Assembly (NCBI GenBank): GCA_040380855.1
Contig: JBEIIG010000002.1
Span: 62,001 to 126,000 of the forward strand
Source of the DNA: VFMC01 sp040380855
GTDB lineage: Bacteria; Actinomycetota; Acidimicrobiia; Acidimicrobiales; Ilumatobacteraceae
Direction of reading: 5' to 3'
DNA: 64,000 nt
The notes beneath the pieces are model-generated. The model ran no database searches. It was not told the DNA's origin and saw only the letters and a program-made list of their open reading frames with translations. The first letter of the stretch is position 1. The number at the start of each line of letters is the position of its first letter. Both the position numbers and the translations under genes were made by a program. Positions 35,331-43,640 of the stretch are shown here, one piece after another.

Positions 35331-35421
35331 GCGGAGGGGGTGGGCCGGAGGGGGTGGGCCGGAGGGGGCGGGCCGGAGGGGGCGGGCCGGAGGGGGCGGG
35401 CCGGAGGGGGCGGGCCGGGGG
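35331..35421. repeat. G-rich 14-bp tandem repeat array
   Basis: Five full units of YGGGCCGGAGGGGG run from 35341 to 35410. A partial copy lies on each side, reading GCGGAGGGGG before and CGGGCCGGGGG after. The plus strand carries repeated G-tracts of three to five bases, so G-quadruplex formation is possible. It lies just upstream of the glycerate kinase promoter and would be unstable in length. Confidence 0.85.
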
Positions 35422-35450
35422 TGGATGGGCTCGGGCCGTATGCTCTCGGC

Positions 35451-36452
35451 GTGCGCGTGCTGGCAGCCGTCGACAAGTTCAGGGGCACCGCATCGGCGGC
35501 CGAGGTGGCGCGCGCCATCGGGCACGCCTGCTGGGACCTCGGCCACGACTGCGAGGAAGTGGCGGTCGCCGACGGCGGCGAGGGCACGCTGGAAGCGCTC
35601 GGCGGCGCCAACCGCACGTCGACGGTGACCGGCCCGCTGGGCGACCCCGTGGAGGCCGAGTGGCGTTTCCATCGCGGCACGGCGATCATCGAGATGGCCC
35701 GCGCCTCGGGCCTCACCCTGGTGGGCGGCCGCGACAAGAACGACGCCATCGCCGCATCGACGGTGGGCACCGGAGAGTTGATCGACCAGGCGCTCGACCT
35801 GGGAGCGAAGAAGATCATCGTCTGTCTCGGTGGTTCGGCAACCACCGATGGAGGCCTCGGGGCGGTGCGCGCCATCCACGCACCCGGTCGCCTTCGCGGC
35901 GTCGATCTGCTGGTGGCCTGCGATGTGAAGACGCTGTTCGTCGACGCAGCCCCGGTGTTCGGCCCACAGAAGGGCGCTTCACCGGCGCAGGTGCGGCTGC
36001 TGGAAGGCCGCCTCGAACGCACGGCGCAGATCTACCGCGAGCAGTTCGGGGTCGACGTGTTGGGCATCGAGGGTGCGGGCGCCGCAGGCGGGCTGGCGGG
36101 CGGTCTGGCCGCACTGGGCGGGCGGTTGGTGCCCGGCTTCGACCTCGTGGCCGACGAACTCGACCTGCACGACCGAATCGCCGCCGCTGATGTGGTGATC
36201 ACCGGCGAGGGCTACCTCGACGCGCAGAGCTTCGAGGGCAAGGTGGTGGGGCGGATGCAGCAACTCGCTGCCGACCTGGGCAAGCCGATCGGCGCGGTGG
36301 TGGGCGACGCCGATACCTCGGTTGCAGGGCGCATTCCGCATGCCGCACTGGTGGCGTTGTTCGGCCTCGACCGCGCCATGCACGAAACGCTGTGGTGCAT
36401 CGAACACGCGGCAGGGCCGCTGATCCAGGAACTGGCCGCCCAGTTGGGCTGA
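35451..36452 (+). CDS. Glycerate kinase
   Basis: The 333-residue protein matches the GarK/GlxK-type glycerate 2-kinases: VLAAVDKFRGTASAAEVARA at the start, ADGGEGTLEAL, GGSATTDGGLGAVRA and the C-terminal TGEGYLDAQSFEGKVVGR. It phosphorylates D-glycerate with ATP in glyoxylate or glucarate use. TATGCT at 35439-35444 lies exactly six bases before GTG 35451, downstream of the tandem-repeat array. The next gene converges after 17 bases. Confidence 0.93.
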   Translation: MRVLAAVDKFRGTASAAEVARAIGHACWDLGHDCEEVAVADGGEGTLEALGGANRTSTVTGPLGDPVEAEWRFHRGTAIIEMARASGLTLVGGRDKNDAIAASTVGTGELIDQALDLGAKKIIVCLGGSATTDGGLGAVRAIHAPGRLRGVDLLVACDVKTLFVDAAPVFGPQKGASPAQVRLLEGRLERTAQIYREQFGVDVLGIEGAGAAGGLAGGLAALGGRLVPGFDLVADELDLHDRIAAADVVITGEGYLDAQSFEGKVVGRMQQLAADLGKPIGAVVGDADTSVAGRIPHAALVALFGLDRAMHETLWCIEHAAGPLIQELAAQLG

Positions 36453-36469
36453 ACCGCGGCGCCGGCCGA

Positions 36470-37123
36470 TCAGGCCGGGGCGGTGGTGGTGGCTGCCAGG
36501 TCGAGGGTGGTGGCGGTGGCCGGCTGCGGCGTCGTTGCCGCCACAGCACCCATCTGGTCGAGGGTCTTGTCGGCCTTGTCGGAGCCCAGCAACACCAACA
36601 CGTCGACACCCTCGGGCAGCACGCCGCCCTCGATCGGTACCGGTGTGGGTGCCTCCGACACGGTGACCGTGCCCATCAGCGTCGACGCCGTCGTGGCGAC
36701 AGCCAGGGCATTGGGGTTGGCAGCGTTGTAGTAGATCGTCGACACCTCGGCGCGCTCGGTGGCGTTGGTGGCTTCGGCGACGGTGAAACCCTTGCCCTCG
36801 AATGCCAGGCTGAGCCGGCCTGCGGCGCCGTTCACGTTCGAGGCGTTGGCCACCACAACGGTGGCGCCTTCGAACACCTGCGGCGGCGTGGTTGGCACGG
36901 TCTCGGGCGGCAGGGTGGTGAGGATGACCGGAGCCTGCGTGGTGACCGGAGCGGCTGTGGTCTCGGGAACGCTGGCCGCCGAGTCGTCGCTGCGGATGGT
37001 GCGCAGGATGAGGAACCCGCCGACCACGGCGATGACAGCGATGACGATGGCGGCCGCTGAACCGACCGGCGCTCCACCCGACCCGCCTGCTTCACGTCCA
37101 CGCGGTGGCTGCTCAGTGCTCAT
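36470..37123 (-). CDS. LytR_C-domain membrane protein
   Basis: The 217-residue protein has a short basic/Gly N-terminus, one membrane helix (AAAIVIAVIAVVGGFLILRT), a Thr/Pro linker and a LytR_C-type domain (VANASNVNGAAGRLSLAFEG, then VDVLVLLGSDKADKTLDQMG). In envelope proteins this domain often follows LytR-CpsA-Psr domains, but here it stands alone. It starts three bases after the DUF3263 gene on the same strand, so the pair is an operon. Confidence 0.82.
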   Translation of the reverse strand: MSTEQPPRGREAGGSGGAPVGSAAAIVIAVIAVVGGFLILRTIRSDDSAASVPETTAAPVTTQAPVILTTLPPETVPTTPPQVFEGATVVVANASNVNGAAGRLSLAFEGKGFTVAEATNATERAEVSTIYYNAANPNALAVATTASTLMGTVTVSEAPTPVPIEGGVLPEGVDVLVLLGSDKADKTLDQMGAVAATTPQPATATTLDLAATTTAPA

Positions 37124-37126
37124 CGG

Positions 37127-37402
37127 TCAGGCCTCCTGCTCGCCGGTGCGGCCGCTGCCCGGGCCATCGAGTCGTGCCCGACGACGACGCTCGCGCTGAC
37201 GACGGAGTCGACGCACGACGAGCGGGTCGAAAGACAGCGCACCCGGATGGTCGAGCAGCTGGTTGAGCTCCTGATAGTACTCCTCGGGCGAGCAGGCGAA
37301 ACGCGCCCGGATGACCACGTCGCGGGCATCGTCGTACATCCACCACTCGGCCTCGAACTCGATCATCGCCTGCTGGCGTTCGTTCAGGTCGGGGGCATCC
37401 AT
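37127..37402 (-). CDS. DUF3263 protein
   Basis: The 91-residue protein matches DUF3263, a small actinobacterial family: NERQQAMIEFEAEWWMYDDA, with RFACSPEEYYQELNQLLDHP and the basic tail VVRRLRRQRERRRRARL. The Trp pair and the YYQxLN segment are the family core. It may bind nucleic acid through the Arg-rich tail, but this is inference. ATG 37402 was chosen; GTG 37414 with TAGC before it is possible. Confidence 0.85.
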   Translation of the reverse strand: MDAPDLNERQQAMIEFEAEWWMYDDARDVVIRARFACSPEEYYQELNQLLDHPGALSFDPLVVRRLRRQRERRRRARLDGPGSGRTGEQEA

Positions 37403-37498
37403 GTCGGCCGTCACGCTACCAGCCTTGCCGGTCGGCACCCGGTCGTACAAGCACCCCCACCGCAGCCCGGTGGCAGCAGGCCCGCTATCGTGCCGCGG

Positions 37499-38149
37499 AT
37501 GTCGTCGCCCGCATCACCGTCGGTGCCGCAGCGCCCGTTCCTCATCGGCGTCGCGGGCGGTACCTGCTCGGGGAAGACCACCGTCAGCGAACGCTTGGCC
37601 GAGCTGGCCGGCGAGGAACACCTGGCCCTCATCAAGCTCGACTCGTACTACATCGCCCGCGATCACCAGTCGATCGACGAACGGGCCCTGGCGAACTACG
37701 ACCACCCCGACGCGTTCGACTGGCAACTGTTGAACGACCACCTCGCCGCGCTCAGCGCCGGCGCCTCGGTGCCCGTACCCATCTACGACTACGCCAACCA
37801 CACCCGCAGCGGCGAGGTGCGCCTCGTGCACCCGGCACGCATCGTGGTGGTGGAGGGCATCCTCGTGCTGTACGAGCCGCAGTTGCGCGAGCGGTTCGAC
37901 CTGAAGGTGTACGTCGACACCGACGCCGATCTGCGGCTGATCCGCCGGCTCGAGCGCGACGTGGCCGAGCGCGGCCGCACCGTCGACAGCATCGTCGCCC
38001 AGTACCTGGCCACCGTCCGGCCGAGCCACGAGCAGTTCATCGAGCCCAGCAAGCGGCATGCCGACGTGATCTTCCCGCAGGGCGGCCTGAACGAACCGGC
38101 GCTCGAGGTGCTGCTGGCCCGCGTACGCGAACTCGTTCGCGTGGCCTGA
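37499..38149 (+). CDS. udk: Uridine kinase family protein
   Basis: The 216-residue protein matches uridine/cytidine kinase: P-loop GVAGGTCSGKTTVSERLAEL, the uridine-binding region KLDSYYIARDHQ, YDHPDAFDWQLL, and the LID-type IYDYANHTRSGE. It would phosphorylate uridine to UMP in pyrimidine salvage. TATCGT (37486-37491) lies seven bases before ATG 37499. Confidence 0.92.
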   Translation: MSSPASPSVPQRPFLIGVAGGTCSGKTTVSERLAELAGEEHLALIKLDSYYIARDHQSIDERALANYDHPDAFDWQLLNDHLAALSAGASVPVPIYDYANHTRSGEVRLVHPARIVVVEGILVLYEPQLRERFDLKVYVDTDADLRLIRRLERDVAERGRTVDSIVAQYLATVRPSHEQFIEPSKRHADVIFPQGGLNEPALEVLLARVRELVRVA

Positions 38150-38172
38150 GGGTTGTGGCCTGAGGGTTATTG

Positions 38173-38245
38173 AGCCGGGTGTGGGAATCGAACCCACGAC
38201 CTCATGATTACAAGTCAAGTGCTCTGCCAACTGAGCTAACCCGGC
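38173..38245 (-). tRNA. tRNA-Thr (anticodon TGT)
   Basis: The minus strand folds as a cloverleaf: acceptor GCCGGGT with ACCCGGC, D arm TAGCTCAGTTGGCAGAGCA, anticodon loop CTTGTAA with TGT at the wobble-to-third positions, and T loop GGTTCGATTCC. The anticodon stem has one U-U mismatch. The CCA end is not encoded (TCA instead). A -10 like TAGCCT lies at 38304-38299 on this strand. Confidence 0.95.
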
Positions 38246-38256
38246 GCGGAGACCGA

Positions 38257-38282
38257 AACCCGGCACGACTGGGTGCCGGGTT
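38257..38282 (-). other. Hairpin directly upstream of tRNA-Thr
   Basis: AACCCGGCAC and GTGCCGGGTT form a perfect 10-bp stem with a six-base loop. The arms resemble the tRNA acceptor stem, so the leader could also pair with the tRNA 5' end. It may affect processing of the precursor. Confidence 0.5.
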
Positions 38283-38378
38283 GCCGTCTCGGCAGCGAAG
38301 GCTAACGGCAGGCCGGTTGCTCCGCCTTCATGCAGCGGCCACCGGACCGTTTCCGACCCGGGTGCTACCTTCCCCTCG

Positions 38379-39326
38379 ATGTCGAACACGGCCAACTCCA
38401 TGCCGACCATCGGGCTGATCGGGCTCGGCAATCTGGGCAACCCGATGGCCGTCAGCGCGCTCGCTGCCGGCTACCCGATGGTGGTGCACAGCCTGTCGCG
38501 CCACGAGGCCGAGAACCTGTTGGCGCTCGGCGCGGTGTGGGCCGACAACGTAGCCGAGGTGGGTGCGCAGAGCGATGTGCTGATCACGGTGCTGCCCGGG
38601 CCGCGCGAGGTACGCGAGATCATGATCGGTGCAGACGGCGCGCTCGAGCACATGCGGCCGGGCAGCACGTTCATCGACATGAGCACGTCGTCGGTCGATG
38701 TGGCCGACGAGATCAAGGCACTGGCCGAGCCCCGCGGGGTGGCGGTGATGGAGGCACCCGTGTCGTTCCTCGCCAAGGCACCGATCGGTGATTCGCGGAC
38801 CTCGGCGTCGCTGCAGATGTTCATCGGCGGCACACGCGAATCGTTCGACCAGCATCTGCCGCTGTTCCGGGCCCTGGGCGGCCTGCCCGACCAGATCTAC
38901 TACGCCGGCCCGAACGGTGCCGGCTATGCGGTGAAGGTGCTGCTGAACCTGCTGTGGTTCGTGTACGCCACCGGCACGTCGGAGGTACTGGCGATGGCCT
39001 CGCGGCTCGGCCTCGACCTGCGCATGCTGCAGACGGCGCTGTGCGCATCGCCCACGCAGTCGAACTTCCTGCAGTTCGACGTGAACAGCGTGTTCGAGCG
39101 GGGCGACTACGACGAGGGCTTCACCCTCGGCCTGGTGTGCAAGGACATCCAGTTGGGCCTGGGCCTGGGCGAGGCGACGGGCATCGACATCCCAGTGGCA
39201 CGCCTGGTCGAGCAGATCCACCAACGGGCGCTCGACACCTACGGGCCGAAGTCGGGCGAGATGTCGGTGGTGAAGTTGTACGAAGACGCGGCAGGTACGC
39301 AGTTCCGCTGTCCTCCGTCGCAATGA
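38379..39326 (+). CDS. NAD-binding 3-hydroxyisobutyrate/6-phosphogluconate-type dehydrogenase
   Basis: The 315-residue protein has a Rossmann motif IGLIGLGNLGNPMAVSALAAG, MRPGSTFIDMSTSSVDVADE (substrate serine region of beta-hydroxyacid dehydrogenases) and the catalytic Lys in AGYAVKVLLNLLW. Known members reduce or oxidise beta-hydroxyacids; the substrate is unknown. Its stop overlaps the next start (ATGA), tying it to a molybdopterin enzyme. TACCTT lies seven bases before ATG 38379. Confidence 0.87.
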   Translation: MSNTANSMPTIGLIGLGNLGNPMAVSALAAGYPMVVHSLSRHEAENLLALGAVWADNVAEVGAQSDVLITVLPGPREVREIMIGADGALEHMRPGSTFIDMSTSSVDVADEIKALAEPRGVAVMEAPVSFLAKAPIGDSRTSASLQMFIGGTRESFDQHLPLFRALGGLPDQIYYAGPNGAGYAVKVLLNLLWFVYATGTSEVLAMASRLGLDLRMLQTALCASPTQSNFLQFDVNSVFERGDYDEGFTLGLVCKDIQLGLGLGEATGIDIPVARLVEQIHQRALDTYGPKSGEMSVVKLYEDAAGTQFRCPPSQ

Positions 39327-41353
39327 CGGACGCGGCCCGGGGCTTCTGCCGGTTCTGCATCGCGCTGTGCGGTATCCGGGTGACCACCGACGGCGACCGG
39401 GTCGTGTCGGTGCAGGGCGACCCCGACCACCCGGCGTCGCGCGGGTACACGTGCGCCAAAGGTCGGGCGCTCGGCCGGTGGCACCACCACCCCGACCGCA
39501 TCCTCACCCCTCGCCTACGGCACGGCTCCACGTGGCAGGACACCTCGTGGGCCGACGCGTTCACCGATGCGACGACTCGGATCCGCGACAGCATCCATCG
39601 GTACGGCGCCGACTCGGTGGGCGTGTACATCGGCACCGCGGCATCGCTCGACGGCGCGGGCAAGTGGGCGGCCGAGCGATTCGTGCGCGCCCTCGGGTCG
39701 CGGTCGAAGTACTCGGCCATCAGCATCGACACACCGTGCAAACCGCTGGTGTCATTGCTGATGTCGGGCTTCCCAGGCCTGGTGCCGGTGATCGACGACC
39801 AGCGCTGCACGCTCTCGGTGTTCCTGGGCTCGAACCCCGTGGTGAGCCACGGCCACCTGAACGGGTTCCCCGACCCCGTGGTGCGCCTGCGTGAGCTCGC
39901 CCGGGCGCCGCGCGAGTTGTGGGTGATCGACACCCGCATCACCGAGTCGAGCCGTCTGGCCACGCGGGCGCTGATGCCGCGACCTGGCACCGACTTCGCC
40001 GTCCTGGCGTTCGTCATCCGCGAACTGCTCGCCAACGGCGGATGCGATCGCGCCTACCTGGCCGAGCACGTCGATGCCGACGAACTCGCCACGCTCGGCA
40101 CGCTGCTGGACGCGTGGACCGTCGAGCGGGCCAGTGCGGTGACGGGCTGCTCGGCCGACGACCTCGCCGACCTGCTGGCCGCCGTACGTCGCCACGGCCG
40201 GGTCTCGGTGCAGACCGGTACGGGCACCACGATGTCGGCGGTCGCCAACGTGACCGAGTGGTTGGTGTGGGTGCTGCACGTCGTCACCGGGTCGTACGAC
40301 CGGCCTGGCGGCATGTGGTTCCATCCGGGTTTCCTCCGCCAGGTGCAGGCCGACATCGAGCCGAACCCGGTACTGCCGGCACCGCAGCCGGGGCCACGCA
40401 GCCGACCCGAACTCGCCGGTTGGGGCGACGAGTACCCGTGCGCCGCACTGGCCGACGAGGTGGAGGCGGGCAACCTGCGGGTGCTGGTCGTGTTCGGTGG
40501 CAACCCGGTGAGTGCGTTCCCGAACACCGAACGCACCCGGCGAGCACTGGCGGAACTCGATGCGCTGATCGTGCTCGACGTGATCGACACCGACACCACC
40601 GCGCTGGGCACGCACGTGCTGCCCACGAAGGGCCAACTCGAGCGCGACGACCTCCCCTACTTCTACGACCAGTTCAACCTCGACATGTCGACGCAGTTCA
40701 GCCCGGCGTTCGTGCCACCGCTCGGCGAGGCGCAGAGCATGTGGTGGATCGCCGCGCGGCTGGCCGAGGAACTCGGCGTGTCGATCCTGCCGTCGCCACT
40801 CACGACGGCCTCCACCGACGTCGAGGTGCTCGGCGTGCTCGCCGAGCGGGCCGCCGCACCGTTCGACGAGATCCGGCGTGATCGCTACATCGCGCACTCG
40901 CCCGTGTTCGGCTGGGTGCACGACCGCGTCCTACCGAACGGCCGCTGGCACCTCGTGCCCCCACCGTTGGTCGACCAGTTCGCCACCTGGCAGCGACGGG
41001 TGCCACCCCCGGGCCTGGTGGCGACGAGCCGCCGCCAGCTCCGTCGACTGAACTCGCAGCACCCGCCGATGCAGGGCCACGCGTCCGACGGGCCCGTCGC
41101 CGTGGTGCATCCCGACATCGCCGCCCGTGGCGGATTCGCCGACGGCGACGAGGTGACGGTGTCGAGCCCGTTCGGGTCGGTGCGGATGACGGTGGCCTGC
41201 AGCGCCGACGTGCACCCCGACAGCGTGTCGATGCCCCACGGGTGGCTCGACGCGAACGTGTCGCAACTGACCTCGGAGCACCTGGTCGACGATCTCACCG
41301 GCATGGTGGTGCAGACCGCGATCCCCGTCACCCTGCGACGAACACCCGACTGA
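39323..41353 (+). CDS. Molybdopterin oxidoreductase, BisC/formate-dehydrogenase-like
   Basis: The 676-residue protein opens with an iron-sulfur motif, FCRFCIALCGI followed by YTCAKGRALGRW (C-x2-C-x3-C-xn-C). The body is a molybdopterin-binding alpha subunit (SDSVGVYIGT-like start, NPVSAFPNT, LVVFGGNPVS). The likely Mo ligand Cys is in SIDTPCKPL. The C-terminal cofactor-binding domain has ASDGPVAVVHPDIAARGGFA. No separate iron-sulfur or cytochrome subunit adjoins it. It is coupled to the hydroxyacid dehydrogenase gene, an unusual partnership. The substrate is not predictable. Confidence 0.82.
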   Translation: MTDAARGFCRFCIALCGIRVTTDGDRVVSVQGDPDHPASRGYTCAKGRALGRWHHHPDRILTPRLRHGSTWQDTSWADAFTDATTRIRDSIHRYGADSVGVYIGTAASLDGAGKWAAERFVRALGSRSKYSAISIDTPCKPLVSLLMSGFPGLVPVIDDQRCTLSVFLGSNPVVSHGHLNGFPDPVVRLRELARAPRELWVIDTRITESSRLATRALMPRPGTDFAVLAFVIRELLANGGCDRAYLAEHVDADELATLGTLLDAWTVERASAVTGCSADDLADLLAAVRRHGRVSVQTGTGTTMSAVANVTEWLVWVLHVVTGSYDRPGGMWFHPGFLRQVQADIEPNPVLPAPQPGPRSRPELAGWGDEYPCAALADEVEAGNLRVLVVFGGNPVSAFPNTERTRRALAELDALIVLDVIDTDTTALGTHVLPTKGQLERDDLPYFYDQFNLDMSTQFSPAFVPPLGEAQSMWWIAARLAEELGVSILPSPLTTASTDVEVLGVLAERAAAPFDEIRRDRYIAHSPVFGWVHDRVLPNGRWHLVPPPLVDQFATWQRRVPPPGLVATSRRQLRRLNSQHPPMQGHASDGPVAVVHPDIAARGGFADGDEVTVSSPFGSVRMTVACSADVHPDSVSMPHGWLDANVSQLTSEHLVDDLTGMVVQTAIPVTLRRTPD

Positions 41354-41447
41354 CGCGGAGGCTTCCCTCCGAGTCGATGTCGCGGGGCGCGTGTCGGGTT
41401 ACGGACGCGACCGCGCCCGAAGTCGACACGGGCCCGCGCTGGTGGGG

Positions 41448-42440
41448 TCAGGCCGGGTGGCGGCGGGCGCGGACGACTTCGTAGGTGGCGAGCGCAGCGG
41501 CGGCCGACACGTTGAGGCTGCTGAGACGACCGAGCATGGGGATGCTGACGATCATGTCGCAGCGCTCGCGGACCAACCGGCTGAGCCCGGCCCCCTCGGC
41601 ACCCATCACGATGCAGATGCCCTCGACCGCCAGGTCGCCGATGTCGAACAGCTCGCGCTCGGCCTCGTCGGCCAGGCCCACCACCCAGATACCTGCGTCG
41701 CGCATCTGCTGCAGCGCCGTGGGCAGACCGCCCACCACCGCCATCGGGACGTGCTCGATGGCACCGGCGGCCGACTTGGCCACCGTGGGCGTGACGTGCA
41801 CGGCACGGTGACGAGGAAGCACCACACCGTCGACACCGGCGCCGTCGCAGCAGCGCAACAACGCGCCGAGGTTGCCCGGGTCGGTGACACCGTCGACCGC
41901 CACCAGGAACGGCAGATGCCCGGCACGGCGGCGCAGCAACGCCCCGAAGTCGGCCTCGGGGATGGGGTCGGCGTAGGCGATGATGCCCTGCGGGGCTTCG
42001 CACCGCGCCGCCGCCTCGAGGCGTTTGCGGGCGACGTGCTGCACCGGGATGCGCTCGTGACGAGCGATGTCGATGATGTCGCCGAGGGTCTCGTTGATCA
42101 CCTCGGCCTCGGCCAACTCGGCCGATACCCAGATCTCGCGTACCCGACGTGCCCCGGCGATGAGCAACTCGCGCACCGCCTGACGACCTTCGATCTGCTC
42201 ACCGCCGAGCGACTTGTCGGGCTTGCGCACCGGCGCACCCGTGGGCGACACCTTGCCGGTTCGACCTGCACCGTGCGACGAGAACTGACGCGCACCGCCG
42301 CTGGAACGCTGCCTCGACCCACTGGCCGATCGGGGCGACGCGCTCGGCCGCTCACCGCCACCATCGCGCGGTGTGGCCGACCGAGCCCCAGCGGCCTTCT
42401 TCCGCGCCCCGGTACCACCGGTCTTGCGTCCGGGTTTCAT
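41448..42440 (-). CDS. rlmB: RlmB-like 23S rRNA methyltransferase
   Basis: The 330-residue SpoU/TrmH-family protein has a basic, disordered N-terminus of about 75 residues, a substrate-binding domain (IEGRQAVRELLIAGARRVRE), then the knotted SAM-binding core with VTDPGNLGALLRCCDGAG, VMGAEGAGLSRLV and IPMLGRLSSLNVSAAAAL. It would 2'-O-methylate a 23S rRNA guanosine. The start shares one base with the ispF stop (TGATG). Confidence 0.9.
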   Translation of the reverse strand: MKPGRKTGGTGARKKAAGARSATPRDGGGERPSASPRSASGSRQRSSGGARQFSSHGAGRTGKVSPTGAPVRKPDKSLGGEQIEGRQAVRELLIAGARRVREIWVSAELAEAEVINETLGDIIDIARHERIPVQHVARKRLEAAARCEAPQGIIAYADPIPEADFGALLRRRAGHLPFLVAVDGVTDPGNLGALLRCCDGAGVDGVVLPRHRAVHVTPTVAKSAAGAIEHVPMAVVGGLPTALQQMRDAGIWVVGLADEAERELFDIGDLAVEGICIVMGAEGAGLSRLVRERCDMIVSIPMLGRLSSLNVSAAAALATYEVVRARRHPA

Positions 42441-42925
42441 CAGTTCGCCTCCACTCGTTCGATGATCGCCACCGACCAACAAGCGATGCCTTCCCGACGC
42501 CCGAGCGCACCGAGCCCTTCGGCCCGGCGGCCCTTCACGGTGACCGGTGCACCCGCGGCCTGCGACAAGCGACGCTGCATCTCGTCGCGGTGCGGGGCCA
42601 ACTTGGGTTCCTCGCACACCACTGAGCAATCGACGTTGCCGATGCTCCAGCCCTCGGCACGAACCAATCGGGCCGTCTCGGCCAGCAGCAGCAGCGAATC
42701 GACACCAGCCCACCTCGGGTCGGTGTCGGGGAAGTGCTGGCCGATGTCGCCCAGGCCCGCTGCACCCAGCAGCGCGTCGGCGGCAGCATGGGCGATCACG
42801 TCGGCGTCGCTGTGACCCACCAGGCCGCGAGCACCCTCGAAGTGCACCCCACCCAGGACCAAGCGGCGCGCCGGGTCGTCGCTGAAGCGGTGGATGTCGA
42901 ACCCCTGCCCCACCCTTGCTGCCAT
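42440..42925 (-). CDS. ispF: IspF, MEcPP synthase
   Basis: The 161-residue protein is 2-C-methyl-D-erythritol 2,4-cyclodiphosphate synthase of the non-mevalonate isoprenoid pathway. It begins RVGQGFDIHRF with the metal-binding D-x-H, continues LVGHSDADVIAHAAADALLG and IGQHFPDTDP, and has KGRRAEGLGALGRREGI near the end. It sits one base after ispD, and the next start overlaps its stop. Confidence 0.96.
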   Translation of the reverse strand: MAARVGQGFDIHRFSDDPARRLVLGGVHFEGARGLVGHSDADVIAHAAADALLGAAGLGDIGQHFPDTDPRWAGVDSLLLLAETARLVRAEGWSIGNVDCSVVCEEPKLAPHRDEMQRRLSQAAGAPVTVKGRRAEGLGALGRREGIACWSVAIIERVEAN

Positions 42926-42926
42926 G

Positions 42927-43610
42927 TCACCACTCTCCCGGGTCGCCGTCGATCGGCGACAGTCTGGCCCGGGCCCACTCGAGATCGTCGGCGTGGGTGA
43001 TCTTGCGGTTCTCCGGGTCGCCGGGGACCACCAGCACGACTCCCCCCATCGACTCGACCACGGCCGCGTCGTCGGTTCCCTCACCACCGGCGCCATGCGC
43101 TGCCCGCAGCACATCGACGCGGAACGCCTGCGGGGTCTGCACGGCCATCAGCGAGGACCGGTCGGGGGTGTGCACGACGACCCCGGCATGGTCGACCACC
43201 TTGATCGTGTCGGCGACCGGTACGCCCGGGATGGCGCCGTCGGCACCGGCTGCGACGGCGGCGACGACGGCGGCGAACAGGGCCTCGGTGGCCAGCGGGC
43301 GAGCGGCGTCGTGCACACACACCACGGTGGCCTCGGCAGGCACCAGGGCGAGGCCGGCCCGCACCGATTCGCTGCGGGTGGCACCGCCGGCCACCACCTG
43401 GTGCAGTGCGTGCAACCCTGCCTCACGGGCAACATCGGCGGCCGGCACCACCACGACCACACCGGTGCTCGCCGCCGCGGCCGTGGCCACCGAGCGGTCG
43501 ATCATCCGGACGCCAGCGATCGGTTCGTACTGCTTCGCCTTGCCGAAACGGGTCCCGCTGCCGCCCGCGACCACGATGGTCCACACAATCTCGGTCTCGG
43601 CGAGGGGCAC
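42927..43610 (-). CDS. ispD: IspD, MEP cytidylyltransferase
   Basis: The protein (about 227 residues) is 2-C-methyl-D-erythritol 4-phosphate cytidylyltransferase: nucleotide loop IVVAGGSGTRFGKAKQYEPI, VVCVHDAARPLATEALF, and the end region QTPQAFRVDVLRAAH with TDDAAVVES. The order ispD-ispF-rlmB is a coupled biosynthetic cluster. Start is uncertain: GTG 43610 has TACCCT eight bases upstream; GTG 43634 and 43586 are in frame. It is divergent from the Crp/Fnr gene. Confidence 0.92.
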   Translation of the reverse strand: MPLAETEIVWTIVVAGGSGTRFGKAKQYEPIAGVRMIDRSVATAAAASTGVVVVVPAADVAREAGLHALHQVVAGGATRSESVRAGLALVPAEATVVCVHDAARPLATEALFAAVVAAVAAGADGAIPGVPVADTIKVVDHAGVVVHTPDRSSLMAVQTPQAFRVDVLRAAHGAGGEGTDDAAVVESMGGVVLVVPGDPENRKITHADDLEWARARLSPIDGDPGEW

Positions 43611-43640
43611 GACGCTGGAGGGTAGTACGGTCACTTGCTG

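Noticed and set aside
35341..35410. G-rich repeats as a CRISPR-like array
   Set aside because: Units are contiguous 14-mers with no spacers and no cas genes nearby.
38257..38282. Terminator for uridine kinase
   Set aside because: The hairpin lies beyond the antisense tRNA gene and has no T-tract; its position fits a tRNA leader better.
39323..41353. Selenocysteine in the molybdopterin enzyme
   Set aside because: The putative Mo ligand is an ordinary Cys in TPCKPL; no in-frame TGA occurs.
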